From Candidatus Kapaibacterium sp. (GTDB lineage: Bacteria > Bacteroidota > Ignavibacteria > Kapaibacteriales > UBA2268), in assembly GCA_028376765.1 (NCBI GenBank), contig JAONBD010000014.1, positions 1 through 39,500 on the forward strand: a stretch of DNA of 39,500 nucleotides. The letters run 5' to 3'. The notes beneath the pieces are model-generated. The model made no database searches and was not told where the DNA came from. It saw nothing but the letters and a program-made list of their open reading frames with translations. The translations under genes were made by a program, and so were the position numbers. Positions 38,734-39,500 of the stretch are shown here, one piece after another (position 1 is the first letter of the stretch; every line of letters starts with the position of its first letter).

Positions 38734-39414
38734 CTAACCTTTTTCTGTTGTTAATGTTTCCCAAATTGCTAATTGCTCATCGCTAAGAATCGACTTTATG
38801 TTTTCTTCAAACACAAGTTTACATTCTTTCATCGAATCAATTAAAGAAGCTCTTTCGGTACTATTTTCAAATGCAGTTCGGATTTCCTCTCTCAAACTTT
38901 TTAATGCATCTAACAGCTCATCTTTGCTCAAATTCCCAGCTTTGTAATCTTCAATTAAAAGTGATCTGCGACCATTAAATTGTTCTAAAATGGTATTATC
39001 AATTTCTCGTAATTGTTCCATATAAGACTTGCTACATTCTTTTCTAGCAATTACAAAGGCCTTCAATTGCTCTTTTTGCTCATCGCTTAAATCTAACTGA
39101 CTTAAGCCTCCACGCCTGTCTTCACGTTTTACGTCTTTTTTCTTGCCACCACGGAATCCTTTCTTTCCATATTTTTTTCTTGCTGGTCCAACTTTTTCCT
39201 CATAGCCATAAATCTCCTGCGAATCAAATTCTGATTCAAAGGTTCCACCATCTATTTGAATATTATCAAACTCTGATAGTGATGTGAATACAGCTTCGCT
39301 AAGATCTGTATCTCCAGATGGTTCGGTTCCATTTTTTCCTAAATTATCGCAGGAAACTAGACCCAAAAGCGATACTAGCAATAGAATTGCTACATTTTGT
39401 GATATTCTGTTCAT
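38734..39414 (-). CDS. Lipoprotein with basic linker and Spy/CpxP-like (LTxxQ-type) helical domain
   Basis: Lipobox LLGLVSCDN; LDLSDEQKEQLKAFVIARKE...ILSDEQLAIWE; linker RKKYGKKGFRGGKKKDVKREDRRGG. Confidence 0.55.
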   Translation of the reverse strand: MNRISQNVAILLLVSLLGLVSCDNLGKNGTEPSGDTDLSEAVFTSLSEFDNIQIDGGTFESEFDSQEIYGYEEKVGPARKKYGKKGFRGGKKKDVKREDRRGGLSQLDLSDEQKEQLKAFVIARKECSKSYMEQLREIDNTILEQFNGRRSLLIEDYKAGNLSKDELLDALKSLREEIRTAFENSTERASLIDSMKECKLVFEENIKSILSDEQLAIWETLTTEKG

Positions 39415-39500
39415 TTTAATGAACTCCTATATTTGTGATTATTAATTTTCTCACTTCCTAAATTCATTATATAAGACAAACTAATCTAAATAAAGTTTAA

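Noticed and set aside
1-39500. CRISPR arrays, transposons, prophage, toxin-antitoxin or defence islands
   Set aside because: No regularly spaced repeats, transposase, integrase or recognisable defence-domain ORFs seen in reading the window

Overview
AT-rich chromosomal window from a member of the FCB group (Bacteroidota, Ignavibacteriota or Kapabacteria-like). The lineage call is an inference from type IX secretion (T9SS) genes, Por-type C-terminal tails, a fused alpha+beta E1 dehydrogenase and Bacteroidetes-type promoters (TTTG-N19-TAnnTTTG). I see about 24 CDSs and two tRNAs: Thr(TGT) and Gly(GCC). There is no CRISPR array, transposase, phage or integrase gene. Most genes are housekeeping or envelope genes: murC, two PpiC/SurA-type chaperones, pyrE, trkA, two GT2 glycosyltransferases, an M16 peptidase pair, fused E1, pdxB, LolA/DUF3108, lipB, aspartokinase and lysA. 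T9SS content is PorU, a PorV-family barrel and two likely secreted cargo proteins. The best candidate for an under-described system is a four-gene minus-strand cluster (5457-12561): a GldM/PorM-like single-pass inner-membrane protein, two unassigned secreted proteins that look like soluble domain plus OM beta-barrel, and a VWA+OmpA protein. No GldL-like gene is beside it. Its promoter carries a perfect palindrome inside the spacer, and an intra-operon hairpin precedes its last gene. Also notable are a structured RNA segment after tRNA-Gly with a C6 loop, a long imperfect hairpin in the pdxB 3' intergenic region, and a terminator-like hairpin just before the DUF3108 start codon. All family calls come from motif reading; no database search was run.
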